From Eshraghiella sp964576255 (GTDB lineage: Bacteria > Bacillota > Clostridia > Lachnospirales > Lachnospiraceae): a DNA stretch of 64,000 bases. This document shows positions 8,485 through 16,915 of this stretch, piece by piece. Where the stretch lies: assembly GCA_964576255.1 (NCBI GenBank), contig CAZNUK010000004.1:1-64000 (forward strand). The letters run 5' to 3'. The translations under genes and the position numbers were made by a program. Within the stretch, counting starts at the first letter, position 1; every line of letters starts with the position of its first letter. Under the pieces are notes generated by a model, which worked only from the letters and a program-made list of their open reading frames with translations, was not told the origin of the DNA and did not search any database.

Positions 8485-9465
8485 TTAATACTCCGGTTTG
8501 ATTACCAGGTCTTCATATGGCACTTCCGTATCTAATTCTCCCGCCTCTGATAAAATATCAATTAACAGATTGTAAGCTTCCTCTTCAAAAATCAAGTCCG
8601 TTTTCCAGGAATCCTGTTCCTTATATCTCTCTACGATAATTGCAATTGTGGATTCATCGGTATCGGTAAACTGTGGCGCAATAACCTTGGCAACTTCTTC
8701 AGGGGTGTGAGTTTCTACATATTCAACACCTTTTTTGAGGGCTCGCATAAAACCTGCTATTACATCCTGGTTTTCGTTAATGTAGCTTTGTTTAGCGCAA
8801 TAGGCAGTATAAGGAACATAACCGCTGTCTACTCCCAGAGAAGCTACTACATATCCGGAGTTCTCTAATTCCAGACTGGTTGCTCCGGGCTCAAATTCAA
8901 CCGTAAAATCTCCTTGACCACTTGAAAATGCTCCGGCAGTAAGGCCAAAGTCAATGTTCTGTATTATTTCTAAATCTTTTTCCGGGTCTATTCCGTTTTT
9001 CTTAAGAATATATTCAAAAACCATCTGTGGCATACCACCGGCTCTGCCACCAAGAACTGTGCTTCCCTTTAAATCCTCCCATTTGAAATCCGAAATGTCT
9101 TCTCTTGCAACCAAAAAGTTGCCGGCACGCTGCGTAAGCTGGGCAAAATTTACCGGATAATCTGAAGCACCCTCAGCATATGCATATATGGAAGCTTCTG
9201 AACCCATAAATCCGATATCTGCATCTCCGGATAAAACTGCGGTCATAGTCTTATCCGCACCAAAACCGGTTACAAGCTCCAAATCAATTCCTTCCTCTTC
9301 AAAGTATCCCAATTCAATAGCCACATATTGAGGTGCATAGAAAATAGAATGTGCAACCTCGTTAAGTCGTACCTTGGTTAAGCCATTGTCTTCTTTTGAG
9401 CAGCCACTAAGACAGATAAAAGCCGTCATAACAAGGGCTAATGTACAAGAAATAATTTTTTTCAT
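8485..9465 (-). CDS. NMT1/THI5-like ABC substrate-binding lipoprotein (orphan)
   Basis: 326 residues. A lipoprotein signal ends in the lipobox LSGC (Cys ~22). The fold family is the NMT1/SsuA/ThiY group, shown by FYAPQYVAIELGYFEEEGIDLEL, GADKTMTAVLSGDADIGFMGSEASI and a type 2 periplasmic-binding-protein layout. Related proteins bind thiamine pyrimidine precursors, sulfonates, nitrate or other small anions; the ligand is not predictable here. There is no permease or ATPase next to it and no riboswitch upstream, unlike the related ThiY at 27745-28737, so it must use a transporter encoded elsewhere. SD AGAGGAA (minus strand, ~9473-9479) supports the ATG. Confidence 0.85.
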   Translation of the reverse strand: MKKIISCTLALVMTAFICLSGCSKEDNGLTKVRLNEVAHSIFYAPQYVAIELGYFEEEGIDLELVTGFGADKTMTAVLSGDADIGFMGSEASIYAYAEGASDYPVNFAQLTQRAGNFLVAREDISDFKWEDLKGSTVLGGRAGGMPQMVFEYILKKNGIDPEKDLEIIQNIDFGLTAGAFSSGQGDFTVEFEPGATSLELENSGYVVASLGVDSGYVPYTAYCAKQSYINENQDVIAGFMRALKKGVEYVETHTPEEVAKVIAPQFTDTDESTIAIIVERYKEQDSWKTDLIFEEEAYNLLIDILSEAGELDTEVPYEDLVIKPEY

Positions 9466-9578
9466 ATCATTTATTCCTCTTTTTTTTAATAATATATGTT
9501 TTTATGAAAAAAAGTGTGACCTGCTAACCTTGTTTTTCTACTTAATATATATAAGGTTTTTGGGAGAAGGTAGGTTAC

Positions 9579-10133
9579 ATGAAGGATAAAGAAATTATTG
9601 ATATGTTTTGTCTCGGAGATGAAGCAGCAATAGAAAATGTACAGAATATTTATGGACGAATGATGTACTGCGTAAGTCTTTCTGTCACGGGGCATCACGA
9701 AGATGCAGAGGAATGCTGTAATGAATCTTTATTTATTTTGTGGAATACCATTCCGAGAACCAGACCTAAATATCTGTGGCCTTACATCAAAACCATCGTA
9801 TACAGAGTTTCAATGGATAAAAAGGATTATAATATGGCAGGAAAAAGAGGTGAATTTTACAGGGAATATTATGATGAGGAAAATCTTGCAGTTGAGTATA
9901 ATGAGGTGGATTTTTGTGTGGAGAAGCTGGCAATTCAAAATGCAATTAATAATTTTATCAAATTGCTGTCAGAGGAAAAACTCAGTATTTTTCAGGAACG
10001 ATATGGATTGGGGTTCCTTGTGGAAGAAATAGCCAGAAAAGAGGATGTTTCAGTAAGTAAGGTTAAAATGGCTCTTCTCAGAATGAAAAGAGAGTTGAAA
10101 AAATGTCTCCGGGAGGAAAATATTTTTTTGTGA
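9579..10133 (+). CDS. ECF-type RNA polymerase sigma factor
   Basis: 184 residues, the size of ECF sigma factors. Region 2 (~8-75) has the family pattern DEAAIENVQNIYGRMMY...GHHEDAEECCNESLFILW with the acidic region 2.2 core. Region 4 (~125-180) has the helix-turn-helix GFLVEEIARKEDVSVSKVKMALLRMKRELKK. It would direct RNA polymerase to a small regulon. No anti-sigma gene is adjacent; the next gene encodes a TPR lipoprotein, so signal input is unclear. SD GGAGAAGG precedes the ATG. A TTGTTT/TATATA-like promoter may lie at 9530-9551. Confidence 0.85.
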   Translation: MKDKEIIDMFCLGDEAAIENVQNIYGRMMYCVSLSVTGHHEDAEECCNESLFILWNTIPRTRPKYLWPYIKTIVYRVSMDKKDYNMAGKRGEFYREYYDEENLAVEYNEVDFCVEKLAIQNAINNFIKLLSEEKLSIFQERYGLGFLVEEIARKEDVSVSKVKMALLRMKRELKKCLREENIFL

Positions 10134-10200
10134 AATTTCCTTTTATTGAGAACAATACTATGTTACAATCTACTTGTACTTTTTATTTAAGGAGATTATG

Positions 10201-11349
10201 ATGAAAAATCGTTTTATTATAAATTTTATAAGCGCAGGAGCTATTGTTGCGTCTGTTTTTTCTGGATGTCAGTCATCCGGTGAAGATTATTATGCAGATG
10301 GCTTAAGCTATTATGAAAAATCCGATTATTCCAAAGCAGTAGAGTGCTTTCAAAAGGCAGTTGAAGTTGACGGAAAGAATGCGGATTATTTTGTGTACCT
10401 TGGAATGTCACAGCTGGAGACTGGGGATTATACAGGTGCCAGAGATACATTTTTATCGGTGATAGAGGTTGATGAGGATAATAGGGATGGTTACAGAGGT
10501 CTGGGACTTGTGTATATGTATGATGAGAATTATACAGAAGCCATAAATTCCTTTGGTAAAGTAGAAGACCTCAGTGCTAAGTATGACGTGGTGTGCATTG
10601 ATGCAATGAAATATATGGCTGGTTGCTATTATGAGCTTGGTAACTATACAGAGGCAGTCAATGTATATACACGCATTCTTGATAAGGCTGATAAGAATGA
10701 CAAATGTTATATATATTATCTGAGAGGCTGCTGTTATGTTATGCTTGATGATGAAAGCAGTGCGGCATTGGATTATGAAGAGGCAATTAAGCTCAATGGA
10801 GCGGATTATGATTTGTGCTGCAATATGTACTATTATTTTAAAGAAGCCGGCTATACTGACAGAGCCGAATCATATCTTAAGAGAATAATTCAGGCTGAAG
10901 ATGCAGATGATTATCTTAAGGGTAAGATTTATTATATAATTGGGGATTATGCCCAGGCTGAGACCTATCTTCAGTCTGCTTACGATGACGGCAATAAGGA
11001 TGCGGCATATTATCTTGCCATGACATATGAGAAAAATATGGATTATATCAGAGCAGAAGAGCTGTACAAAAAGTACTTAAGCGATAATTCTAATGATTAC
11101 GGAATCTATAATCAGTATGGTGCATATATGATTGGCAGAGGCGATTACGAAAATGCTCTGGTATATATAGAGACCGGACTGGAACTGGCTTCGGAGGATG
11201 AAAAGCAGGAGCTATTATATAATCAGGCAGTATGCTATGAGTATTTAGGGGATTATAGTCAGGCTCGAGAGCTTTTTGAGGCGTATGTGGCTAAATATCC
11301 TGATGATACGGATGCCAGAAAAGAGTTGGATTTCTTGTCCAGCAGATAA
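10201..11349 (+). CDS. TPR-repeat lipoprotein
   Basis: 382 residues from the second of two adjacent ATGs, chosen because AAGGAG (10189-10194) is better spaced from 10201 than from 10198. The signal peptide ends in lipobox VFSGC (Cys ~22), so it should be anchored on the outer face of the membrane. The rest is a run of ~10 tetratricopeptide repeats (DGLSYYEKSDYSKAVECFQKA, YLGMSQLETGDYTGARDTFL, YYLAMTYEKNMDYIRAEELY and others). TPR solenoids mediate protein-protein contacts; the partner is unknown. It lies 67 bp after the ECF sigma gene and may be co-transcribed, hinting at an envelope-stress role (inference). Confidence 0.85.
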   Translation: MKNRFIINFISAGAIVASVFSGCQSSGEDYYADGLSYYEKSDYSKAVECFQKAVEVDGKNADYFVYLGMSQLETGDYTGARDTFLSVIEVDEDNRDGYRGLGLVYMYDENYTEAINSFGKVEDLSAKYDVVCIDAMKYMAGCYYELGNYTEAVNVYTRILDKADKNDKCYIYYLRGCCYVMLDDESSAALDYEEAIKLNGADYDLCCNMYYYFKEAGYTDRAESYLKRIIQAEDADDYLKGKIYYIIGDYAQAETYLQSAYDDGNKDAAYYLAMTYEKNMDYIRAEELYKKYLSDNSNDYGIYNQYGAYMIGRGDYENALVYIETGLELASEDEKQELLYNQAVCYEYLGDYSQARELFEAYVAKYPDDTDARKELDFLSSR

Positions 11350-11370
11350 TGGAGTAGAATATAAGAATTT

Positions 11371-12609
11371 ATGATTGATACAAGTGAAGTGATTGAAAAA
11401 GTAATCCTTGTTGCGGTTAAGCGTAATGACAGGGATAATACGGAAGAATCTCTGGACGAACTTAAGGAGCTGGCGCAGACCGCCGGTGCAGTTACCCTTG
11501 CTAAGGTTATACAGAACAGAGAAGGCTTCCATTCTGCCACCTATGTTGGCAAAGGTAAGATAGAAGAACTCCGACTTATGGTTGAGGAGCTTGGAGCCAC
11601 AGGTGTTATTTGTGATGATGAGCTTTCTCCGGCGCAGATTGGTAATTTAACAGAAGAGCTTCAGGTGAAGGTTATGGACAGAACACTTTTGATTCTGGAT
11701 ATATTTGCGGCAAGAGCCAATACCAATGAGGGTAAGATTCAGGTTGAGCTTGCCCAGCTTAAGTATCAGTCCTCAAGACTTGTGGGTCTTAGAAATTCTC
11801 TTTCAAGACTTGGTGGTGGTATTGGAACAAGGGGTCCCGGAGAGACTAAGCTTGAGATGGACAGAAGACTGATTCATGAACGAATCAGCCAGTTAAAAAG
11901 AGAATTGGAGACAGTGGTAACTCACAGAGAGCTTACCAGAAGCCAGAGGAGTCGTAACGGAATACCTGTTGTGGCGATTGTTGGATATACTAATGCCGGC
12001 AAATCCACACTTCTTAATACTCTTACTGACGCAGGAGTTTTGGAAGAGGATAAGCTGTTTGCAACCCTTGACCCTACCACCAGAAATCTGGAATTGGACA
12101 GTGGTCAGCAGATTCTTATGACGGACACTGTTGGTTTTATTAATAAGCTGCCTCATCAGCTGGTACAAGCCTTCAAAAGCACTTTGGAGGAGGCTGTTTA
12201 TGCAGATATTATTCTTCATGTAGTGGATGCTTCCAATCCACAGATGGATATTCAGATGCATGTTGTATATGAGACCTTGGAGCAGCTGGGTGTTCAGGAT
12301 AAGCCCGTTATTACAGCTTTTAATAAGATGGATTTATGTGACCCCGAATGTATATTGAGGGATTTTAGGGCGGACAGGACTCTTAAAATAAGTGCCAAGC
12401 ATGGAAATGGTCTCAATGAATTAAAGGATATAATAGAAGAGATTTTAAGAGAGAGTAAGATATATCTCGAAAAGGTATATGGCTATGATGAAGCTGGTAA
12501 AATAGCTACGATTCGTAAATATGGACAGCTATTATCCGAAGAATATACAGGTGAGGGAATTAAAGTAACGGCATATGTTCCTGTAGAAATATACGATAAG
12601 GTACAGTAA
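11371..12609 (+). CDS. hflX: Ribosome-associated GTPase HflX
   Basis: 412 residues. The N-terminal HflX domain (VLVAVKRND...EESLDELKELAQTAGA, YVGKGKIEEL) is followed by the GTPase domain with G1 GYTNAGKST (~204), G3 DTVGFI and G4 NKMD. The linker has the glycine-rich signature GGGIGTRGPGETKLEMDRR. HflX splits stalled or hibernating 70S ribosomes after heat or antibiotic stress. The nearest SD-like GGAG lies ~15 nt before the ATG, longer than usual. thyA follows after 10 bp, so the genes may form one transcript. Confidence 0.95.
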   Translation: MIDTSEVIEKVILVAVKRNDRDNTEESLDELKELAQTAGAVTLAKVIQNREGFHSATYVGKGKIEELRLMVEELGATGVICDDELSPAQIGNLTEELQVKVMDRTLLILDIFAARANTNEGKIQVELAQLKYQSSRLVGLRNSLSRLGGGIGTRGPGETKLEMDRRLIHERISQLKRELETVVTHRELTRSQRSRNGIPVVAIVGYTNAGKSTLLNTLTDAGVLEEDKLFATLDPTTRNLELDSGQQILMTDTVGFINKLPHQLVQAFKSTLEEAVYADIILHVVDASNPQMDIQMHVVYETLEQLGVQDKPVITAFNKMDLCDPECILRDFRADRTLKISAKHGNGLNELKDIIEEILRESKIYLEKVYGYDEAGKIATIRKYGQLLSEEYTGEGIKVTAYVPVEIYDKVQ

Positions 12610-12619
12610 GGAGTTAACT

Positions 12620-13468
12620 ATGAGCTACGCAGATAAAGTATTTATTGATATGTGCAAAGATATTTTGACAAACGGAGTCAGTACTGAAGGCGAGAAGGTA
12701 CGTCCTCATTGGGAGGACGGCACAAGTGCCTATACTATTAAGAAATTCGGTGTGGTTAACCGCTATGATTTAAGTAAGGAATTTCCTATTCTTACCCTTA
12801 GAAAAACTGCGCTCAAAAGTGCAACTGATGAGCTTTTGTGGATTTGGCAGCAGAAGTCCAATAATGTAAATGATCTCCACAGTCATATATGGGATTCATG
12901 GGCGGATGCAGATGGTTCAATCGGTAAGGCGTATGGTTACCAGATGAGTGTTAAGCACAAGTACAAAGAAGGAATGATGGATCAGGTTGACAGAGTAATC
13001 TATGATTTAAAGAACAATCCTTTTAGTAGAAGAATTATGACCAATATATATGTTCATCAGGATTTGAGCGAGATGAATTTATATCCATGTGCATATAGTA
13101 TGACTTTTAATGTAACCCAGAAAAAAGGCGAGGACAAGCTTACGCTTAACGCGATTCTTAATCAGCGCTCCCAGGATATTCTGGCAGCCAATAACTGGAA
13201 TGTGGTTCAGTATGCCGTATTGGTGCATATGCTTGCCCAGGTATGTGATATGCAGGTAGGTGAGCTGGTTCATGTCATTGCGGATGCACATATTTATGAC
13301 AGACATATTCCGCTTATTGAAGAACTTATTTCAAGACCGATGTATGATGCACCTACCTTTAAGCTCAATCCGGATGTTAAGGATTTTTATGAGTTTACAC
13401 GTAATGACGTATCATTGGAAAATTATATTACAGGTCCACAGATTACCAATATACCTGTGGCTATATAA
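12620..13468 (+). CDS. thyA: Thymidylate synthase (ThyA)
   Basis: 282 residues. It converts dUMP to dTMP using methylene-tetrahydrofolate and releases dihydrofolate, which FolA encoded next recycles. The catalytic Cys is in YPCAYSMTF, a variant of the classical PPCH context. NQRSQDILAANNWNVVQYAVLV and HVIADAHIYDRHI give the phosphate- and nucleotide-binding elements. The C-terminus ends in PVAI, close to the usual V-A-V/I end that caps the active site. SD AAGGAG precedes the ATG. Its position before folA gives a compact thymidylate/folate unit. Confidence 0.93.
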   Translation: MSYADKVFIDMCKDILTNGVSTEGEKVRPHWEDGTSAYTIKKFGVVNRYDLSKEFPILTLRKTALKSATDELLWIWQQKSNNVNDLHSHIWDSWADADGSIGKAYGYQMSVKHKYKEGMMDQVDRVIYDLKNNPFSRRIMTNIYVHQDLSEMNLYPCAYSMTFNVTQKKGEDKLTLNAILNQRSQDILAANNWNVVQYAVLVHMLAQVCDMQVGELVHVIADAHIYDRHIPLIEELISRPMYDAPTFKLNPDVKDFYEFTRNDVSLENYITGPQITNIPVAI

Positions 13469-13476
13469 TGTAATAA

Positions 13477-13507
13477 GGAGGGACCCACGCAGTGGGAGAA
13501 GGAGGCA
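13477..13507 (+). repeat. Short hairpin repeat (GGGACCCAC-NNN-GTGGGAG), copy A
   Basis: CCCAC (13484-13488), loop GCA, GTGGG (13492-13496), preceded by GGAGGGA and followed by AGAAGGAGG, the folA SD. Related copies lie at 36641-36664 and 37561-37576. It can place the SD next to a small stem. Confidence 0.6.
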
Positions 13508-13510
13508 GTT

Positions 13511-13999
13511 ATGAATTTAATAGCAGCAGTTGACAGCAATTGGGCAATTGGTTTTAATAATTCTTTACTGGTAAGAATTCCGGAGGACCAGAAATGGTTT
13601 CGTGAGACTACTACAGGTAAGGCGGTAATAATGGGACGTAAGACCTTGGAGAGTTTTCCTAACAAGTCACCTCTTAAGAATCGAACCAACATTGTTATTA
13701 CTAAGGATGTTAATTATAAGGTGGATGGAGCAATTGTGGTTCACAGTGTGGAGGAAGCGGTTGAAGCAGCCAAGGATTTTAAGGATGAAGATATCTACGT
13801 AATCGGAGGAGAATCTATTTACAGACAGATGCTTTCACTGTGTAATGTAGCTCATATTACCAAGATTGATTATGTATATCAGGCCGATGCATATTTTCCT
13901 AATCTTGACAAAGAGGAAGGTTGGGTTATCACCGAAACAAGTGACGAAAGAACCTATTTTGATTTAATCTACGAATTCGTCAAATACGAAAAAAAATAG
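13511..13999 (+). CDS. folA: Dihydrofolate reductase
   Basis: 162 residues, the standard length. It reduces dihydrofolate to tetrahydrofolate with NADPH. Family motifs are the N-terminal LIAAVDSNWAIGFNNSLL, the substrate-side IPEDQKWFRETT, the NADPH-binding VIMGRKTLES and IYVIGGESIYRQML. SD AAGGAGG lies ~7 nt before the ATG, just after the small hairpin repeat. It directly follows thyA, which produces its substrate. Confidence 0.95.
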   Translation: MNLIAAVDSNWAIGFNNSLLVRIPEDQKWFRETTTGKAVIMGRKTLESFPNKSPLKNRTNIVITKDVNYKVDGAIVVHSVEEAVEAAKDFKDEDIYVIGGESIYRQMLSLCNVAHITKIDYVYQADAYFPNLDKEEGWVITETSDERTYFDLIYEFVKYEKK

Positions 14000-14070
14000 A
14001 ACAGATTTTATAAATCAGCATATCTTACACTATAGCTAAGCGTGTAATCACGTAAAAAGAGAGGTAGGAT

Positions 14071-14922
14071 ATGCTGATTGCTTTAGATCCGGGACATGGA
14101 GGAAGCGACCCGGGTGCTGTGTATGACGAAAGACAGGAAAAGGATGATAATTTGCGGCTTGCCATGGCAGTAGGAAGAATATTGCAGGACAGAGGTGTGG
14201 ATGTGGTATATACAAGGGAAAATGACATATACGAAACGCCTTTCAAAAAAGCAACTGATGCCAATCGGGCAGGAGCTGATTATTTCATATCCTTTCACCG
14301 TAATTCAGGAGAGAATCCTAATACGGCATCTGGAGTTCAGAATTTGATTTACGCAATGGGCGGTGCCAGCGAAAATGTTGCAAGAGATATTCAGGATAAT
14401 CTTGTGGATTTGGGCTTTAAGGATTTGGGAATCGTAGAAAGACCTAATCTGGTGGTACTAAGAAGAACACAGATGCCGGCAGTTCTTATTGAAACCGGAT
14501 TTATAAATAATACTGCGGACAACGAAAAATTTGACAGGGAATTTGACAGAATTGCTCAGGCCATTGCGGACGGAATTCTGAAAAGTACAGGAGTTGCAAG
14601 TCAGAGTGCTGATATAAGAGCTGTCCAGACAGATGTGCTGGAAGAAGAGCCTTTCAGAATGCCGGATATGGAAGATGTGGATGGCGCAGATGATGAGTGT
14701 ATATGTGGCAAGCTTTTCAGGGTTCAGGTGGGTTCCTTTAGAAACCGGGAAAATGCAGACAGACTTCTGGCAACCCTTCTGGAAAATGACTTTCCTGCCT
14801 TTATCGTGTTTGATGACAACTTGTACAGGGTTCAGGTCGGCGCTTTCAGAAATCTTGATAATGCTGTCAGAATGGAACGCAGACTTAGAAGATACAGATA
14901 CAATACTTTTATAACAACATAA
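14071..14922 (+). CDS. N-acetylmuramoyl-L-alanine amidase with C-terminal SPOR-like repeats
   Basis: 283 residues. Residues 1-~173 form an Amidase_3 domain: zinc His in LDPGHGG, candidate zinc Glu in DERQEKD, second His in YFISFHRNS and catalytic Glu in VLIETGFINN. It should cleave the amide bond between MurNAc and L-Ala of peptidoglycan. The tail holds two SPOR-type strands (FRVQVGSFRNRENADRLL and YRVQVGAFRNLDNAVRM) that bind peptidoglycan. There is no signal peptide, as in CwlC-type amidases that act inside the mother cell at spore release; a similar sporulation role is an inference. SD AGAGAGGTAGG precedes the ATG. Confidence 0.9.
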   Translation: MLIALDPGHGGSDPGAVYDERQEKDDNLRLAMAVGRILQDRGVDVVYTRENDIYETPFKKATDANRAGADYFISFHRNSGENPNTASGVQNLIYAMGGASENVARDIQDNLVDLGFKDLGIVERPNLVVLRRTQMPAVLIETGFINNTADNEKFDREFDRIAQAIADGILKSTGVASQSADIRAVQTDVLEEEPFRMPDMEDVDGADDECICGKLFRVQVGSFRNRENADRLLATLLENDFPAFIVFDDNLYRVQVGAFRNLDNAVRMERRLRRYRYNTFITT

Positions 14923-14978
14923 TATATTGACGTGACCATTCTATCTGAAATTCTTGTGAAAAAATAGGTAAAAAAATG

Positions 14979-15007
14979 TAGACTTTTAGCTGAAAATAGT
15001 GTAGAAT
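14979..15007 (+). promoter_or_regulatory. Candidate promoter for the zinc-ribbon membrane protein
   Basis: TAGACT (14979-14984), 17 bp, TAGAAT (15002-15007), ~60 nt before the start at 15075. Confidence 0.4.
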
Positions 15008-15074
15008 GTGTCACGTATATCTATGATGAAGCGCGATAAAAGCGTAAGTTTACCATACGTAGGAGGATATGAAA

Positions 15075-16838
15075 ATGGCAATTTGTAACAAATGTGGTGC
15101 AGAACTTCCAGAAGGAAGCAAGTTTTGTACATCATGTGGAGCGAAGAATGAAGAAACACCTCAGGTTGCACCAGCACCTGTAGAGGAAGCACCTGTATAT
15201 GTTGCACCGGAAGCTGAGGCTCCTAAGCAGGAATCAGTTTATAGTGTACCTACACAGGCAGCACCGAATCAGAAGGAGAAGAAGCCGGTTAATAAGAAAC
15301 TCTTTATTATTATCGGTGCAGCAGTTTTAGCATTAATTGTTATTATTGTAGTTATTGTATTAATAGTAAATACAGTTAAGAAGAATGCAGAAATTAAGGC
15401 TAAGACAATTACATTTAGTGAAGAATATTTAGAAGTTGTGTACGATGGTTATGATACCCTTGGTACTGTAAGCATTTCATTCAGTGATGAATTTGAAGAA
15501 GATGCTTATAAGGCAATGGGATATGCCAAGAATACAACAAGTAGCAAGGCAAAAGAGAAGTTAACAGACTTAAAGTATGCCATTGATTTTGAAATCAGTG
15601 AAAGAACTGATTTATCTAACGGAGATACAATTACAGTTAAGGTTGTAGTTCTTGATGATGCTGATTCTAAGAAGGCAATCAGAACGGCTGATGTTATTAT
15701 CAAAGAGAAGGAATTTACATTTACTGTTGATGGTCTTGAGAAAGTAATTGAGTACAACCCATTTGACGACCTTGAGGTAACAACTTATGGTTCAGACGGT
15801 AATGTATATGTTGATTGGGATTACATCGGAGACGAGGGTCTTGGATACTATGACTTTAGTTGTGATAACAAATATGATTTAAGTGTTGGTGATAAGTTCA
15901 CAATTACTATTGATGATTATTCAGTAGAATATTTATTAGAGTATTATGGAGTTCTTGTTACAGAGACATCTAAGAGCTTTACAGTAGATGGTGCTGACAA
16001 GTATATTACATCAGCAAAACAGATTTCTGCTGACTTGTTAGCTGATATGAAAGATATGGCAGAAGATGAAATCTATAATGAGTATGATTGGGCAGATTGT
16101 ACCATTTCAGAGCTTGAATATCAGGGTATGTATTTCTTAAACCTTACTGATGATGATAGCTGGAGTGACGAAAATATAGCTGTATTAGTGTACACAGGTA
16201 CAGCAACTCCGGAAGATGATGATTATGATCCATTTACTGTATATATGGGTGTTAACTGTTATGAACTTTATGAGTATTCAGATGGAACCCAGACATCAGA
16301 CTCATATGTTTATATGATATACAATTATGAGTATGTTGCAGAGGATTCATGGGATAATTTCTATGGTTTCTTTACAGAGAAGGAACTTTATGATGATGTT
16401 GTTTCAGAATATTCAGGCGAGTATTCTATCGAAGTTTTTGGTAATGTTACTGATTACAGTAACTGGGTAGAGCCAGATGAAGAGGAAGAAGGCGGAAAGG
16501 GCTCACCTGAAGGAGATTATGATTCAATCCAGGAATACTTTGAAAGTGATGAAGGATCTGAATTCGTTGATTCTCAGGAAGAATATTTATTAGACCTTTT
16601 CGGAGATATTTATTCAGATATCCAGTTTACTGCTGAGGATGATTTAATTATTTATGCATATACTTACATTGAAGAGCAGGATGCTAGTATGTTTGAAGAT
16701 TTACTCTCAGAAGCAGTTTTTGATTCAGACTTCGAAACATGGGAGTCTGCAACAGGGATTTCAGAAATGTCAATTAATGTAATATACTACAATCCTGATG
16801 GAAGTGAATTGTACAATGAGACATTCAGCAATTTCTAA
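15075..16838 (+). CDS. Zinc-ribbon membrane protein with long acidic extracellular region
   Basis: 587 residues from ATG 15075, 8 nt after SD AGGAGG (15061-15066). An ATG at 15069 is only 2 nt from that SD. An N-terminal zinc ribbon (CNKCGAELPEGSKFCTSCGA) is followed by a Pro/Ala/Glu linker. A transmembrane helix lies at ~76-99 (FIIIGAAVLALIVIIVVIVLI), then ~490 extracellular residues rich in Asp, Glu and Tyr. The last ~100 residues (YDSIQEYFESDEGSEFVDSQ.. to the C-terminus) resemble the DUF4854-type domain common in Lachnospiraceae. Membrane topology puts the ribbon inside the cell. Function unknown; its gene has its own promoter and terminator. Confidence 0.8.
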   Translation: MAICNKCGAELPEGSKFCTSCGAKNEETPQVAPAPVEEAPVYVAPEAEAPKQESVYSVPTQAAPNQKEKKPVNKKLFIIIGAAVLALIVIIVVIVLIVNTVKKNAEIKAKTITFSEEYLEVVYDGYDTLGTVSISFSDEFEEDAYKAMGYAKNTTSSKAKEKLTDLKYAIDFEISERTDLSNGDTITVKVVVLDDADSKKAIRTADVIIKEKEFTFTVDGLEKVIEYNPFDDLEVTTYGSDGNVYVDWDYIGDEGLGYYDFSCDNKYDLSVGDKFTITIDDYSVEYLLEYYGVLVTETSKSFTVDGADKYITSAKQISADLLADMKDMAEDEIYNEYDWADCTISELEYQGMYFLNLTDDDSWSDENIAVLVYTGTATPEDDDYDPFTVYMGVNCYELYEYSDGTQTSDSYVYMIYNYEYVAEDSWDNFYGFFTEKELYDDVVSEYSGEYSIEVFGNVTDYSNWVEPDEEEEGGKGSPEGDYDSIQEYFESDEGSEFVDSQEEYLLDLFGDIYSDIQFTAEDDLIIYAYTYIEEQDASMFEDLLSEAVFDSDFETWESATGISEMSINVIYYNPDGSELYNETFSNF

Positions 16839-16854
16839 TTATAATTAAATTATT

Positions 16855-16885
16855 CAGCCCCACTTATGTGGGGCTGTTCTTTCTC
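16855..16885 (+). terminator. Intrinsic terminator
   Basis: CAGCCCCAC (16855-16863) pairs with GTGGGGCTG (16868-16876) around TTAT, followed by TTCTTTCTCT. Confidence 0.85.
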
Positions 16886-16915
16886 TAATTAATTTAGATA
16901 ATAAAGAGGGTTTTT

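Noticed and set aside
14000..14070. Terminator between folA and the amidase gene (TTACAC..GTGTAA)
   Set aside because: The stem is short and there is no T-tract; it is not convincing as a terminator.
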